From assembly GCA_900770895.1 (NCBI GenBank), contig CAAGMF010000037.1, positions 1-34,286 on the forward strand: a stretch of DNA of 34,286 bases, read 5' to 3'. The notes below the pieces were generated by a model that saw only the letters and a list, made by a program, of their open reading frames with translations, ran no database searches and was not told the DNA's origin. This document shows positions 33,566 to 34,286 of the stretch, piece by piece. The DNA is from an uncultured Mitsuokella sp. (lineage in GTDB: Bacteria > Bacillota > Negativicutes > Selenomonadales > Selenomonadaceae). A program made the position numbers and the translations under genes. Numbering within the stretch: the first letter of the stretch is position 1; each line of letters begins with the position of its first letter.

Positions 33566-34286
33566 ATGAGCAACAAATATGATGTGGCCATCGTCGGTGG
33601 GGGACCGGCCGGATATTGCGCCGCTTATGAGCTATCGGAAAAAGCTCCTGATTTGAAGATCGTGCTGCTCGACAGCGGCAATGATATATATCATCGCGTT
33701 TGCCCCATATCGGCCGGCAAGGTCAAGAGCTGTATCGGTTGCAAGCCCTGCAGCATCATGCGCGGCTTCGGCGGAGCCGGGGCGTTCTCCGATGGCAAAT
33801 ATAATTTCACGACGAAATTCGGCGGCTGGCTCAACGAATACCTGCCCGATGGCGAGGTCATGGACCTCATCCGCTATGTCGATCAGCTGAATCTGAAGCA
33901 TGGAGCGCCGTCGAAGGTCTACTCGAGTGAGAATACTGACCTCGAGAAGCATGCGCTGCGCCATGATTTGCATCTGCTGACGGCCAGCGTGCGCCATCTG
34001 GGCACGGAGAACAACCTCGAGATGCTGAAGAAGACGTATGAGCACCTGAAGGGCAAGGTCGAGTTCCGCTTCGTGACGCCGGTGTCCCACATCGTCACCG
34101 ACGGGCATGGCGGCAACAGCCTCGAGCTCGAGAACGGCGATACGATCGAGGCCGATTACCTCGTCGTAGCCCCCGGACGTGCCGGCGCCGAGTGGTTCTC
34201 GGATGAGTGCGACCGTCTTGGCCTCGAGCAGGAGAACAACCGCGTCGATGTCGGCGTCCGCGTCGAGGTTCCGGACGAGGTCTGGG
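33566..34286 (+). CDS. NAD(P)/FAD-dependent oxidoreductase (COG2509-like), 3' end outside the window
   Basis: Only the first 240 residues are present; the frame is open at the window end. The N-terminus is a Rossmann dinucleotide-binding motif, VAIVGGGPAGYCAA (residues 7-20). A cysteine cluster follows (CPISAGKVKSCIGCKPCSIM, about residues 46-65), then RGFGGAGAFSDGKYNFT, all typical of the uncharacterised FAD-dependent dehydrogenases grouped in COG2509. A second nucleotide-binding strand, YLVVAPGRAG, is near residue 200. The CxxCxxC spacing could hold a metal or redox centre. The reaction is unknown. The ATG at 33566 is preceded by AGGAGGAG. It has its own promoter with a terminator-like leader. 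Confidence 0.88.
   Translation, partial: MSNKYDVAIVGGGPAGYCAAYELSEKAPDLKIVLLDSGNDIYHRVCPISAGKVKSCIGCKPCSIMRGFGGAGAFSDGKYNFTTKFGGWLNEYLPDGEVMDLIRYVDQLNLKHGAPSKVYSSENTDLEKHALRHDLHLLTASVRHLGTENNLEMLKKTYEHLKGKVEFRFVTPVSHIVTDGHGGNSLELENGDTIEADYLVVAPGRAGAEWFSDECDRLGLEQENNRVDVGVRVEVPDEVW

Overview
The window looks like chromosomal DNA from a flagellated, diderm member of the Firmicutes, most likely a Selenomonas-like Negativicute. This is inference from gene content. Firmicute-type neighbourhoods (DUF1934-argS-rpoE(delta)-pyrG; mfd followed by a YabN-type methylase and HU) sit beside a lipid A acyltransferase (LpxL/HtrB family), which needs an outer membrane. GC content is fairly high, codons ending in G/C dominate (CTC GAG runs), and GTG/TTG starts are common.

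Layout. 1-3.4 kb: two small unrecognised genes, a LysR regulator with an operator-like dyad, and a leftward SbmA/BacA/YddA-type ABC exporter. 3.5-7.0 kb: a membrane-anchored coiled-coil protein, a 195-bp near-palindrome, the lipid A acyltransferase, and a leftward PutP sodium/proline symporter. 7.1-15.3 kb: a compact flagellar operon (flgB flgC fliE fliF fliG fliH fliI fliJ, a lytic transglycosylase, and a MotE/YlxF-like protein) behind one good promoter. 15.5-19.0 kb: a chemotaxis cluster: a response regulator fused to a CheX-like phosphatase domain, a free CheX, and a methyl-accepting chemotaxis protein. 19.2-20.9 kb: a leftward two-gene module (Xre repressor, then KilA-N protein) of different composition, with a 24-bp palindrome between the genes and a 44-bp inverted-repeat operator around a two-way -10 element. 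It looks acquired. 21.1-30.8 kb: housekeeping genes: DUF1934, argS, delta, pyrG, a cysteine-rich zinc-ribbon-like protein, mfd, a YabN-like protein lacking its MazG half, and HU. 30.9-34.3 kb: a short-chain dehydrogenase, an NhaC-type antiporter, and the start of a COG2509-like FAD oxidoreductase cut by the window end.

How they fit together. The flagellar genes supply the rod/basal-body proteins, MS-ring, switch protein FliG and export ATPase complex. The neighbouring chemotaxis genes supply a receptor and two CheY-P phosphatase-type domains that could act on the switch. The housekeeping stretch links translation, transcription, CTP supply and transcription-coupled repair.

Most notable observations: the 195-bp palindrome; the Xre/KilA-N module with its operator architecture; the response-regulator-CheX fusion beside a separate CheX; two promoters each followed at once by an intrinsic-terminator-like hairpin (before mfd and before the FAD gene); a hairpin that encloses the pyrG ribosome binding site; a basic rather than acidic tail on RNA polymerase delta; and a YabN protein without MazG. 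No tRNA, rRNA, CRISPR array or insertion sequence was recognised.
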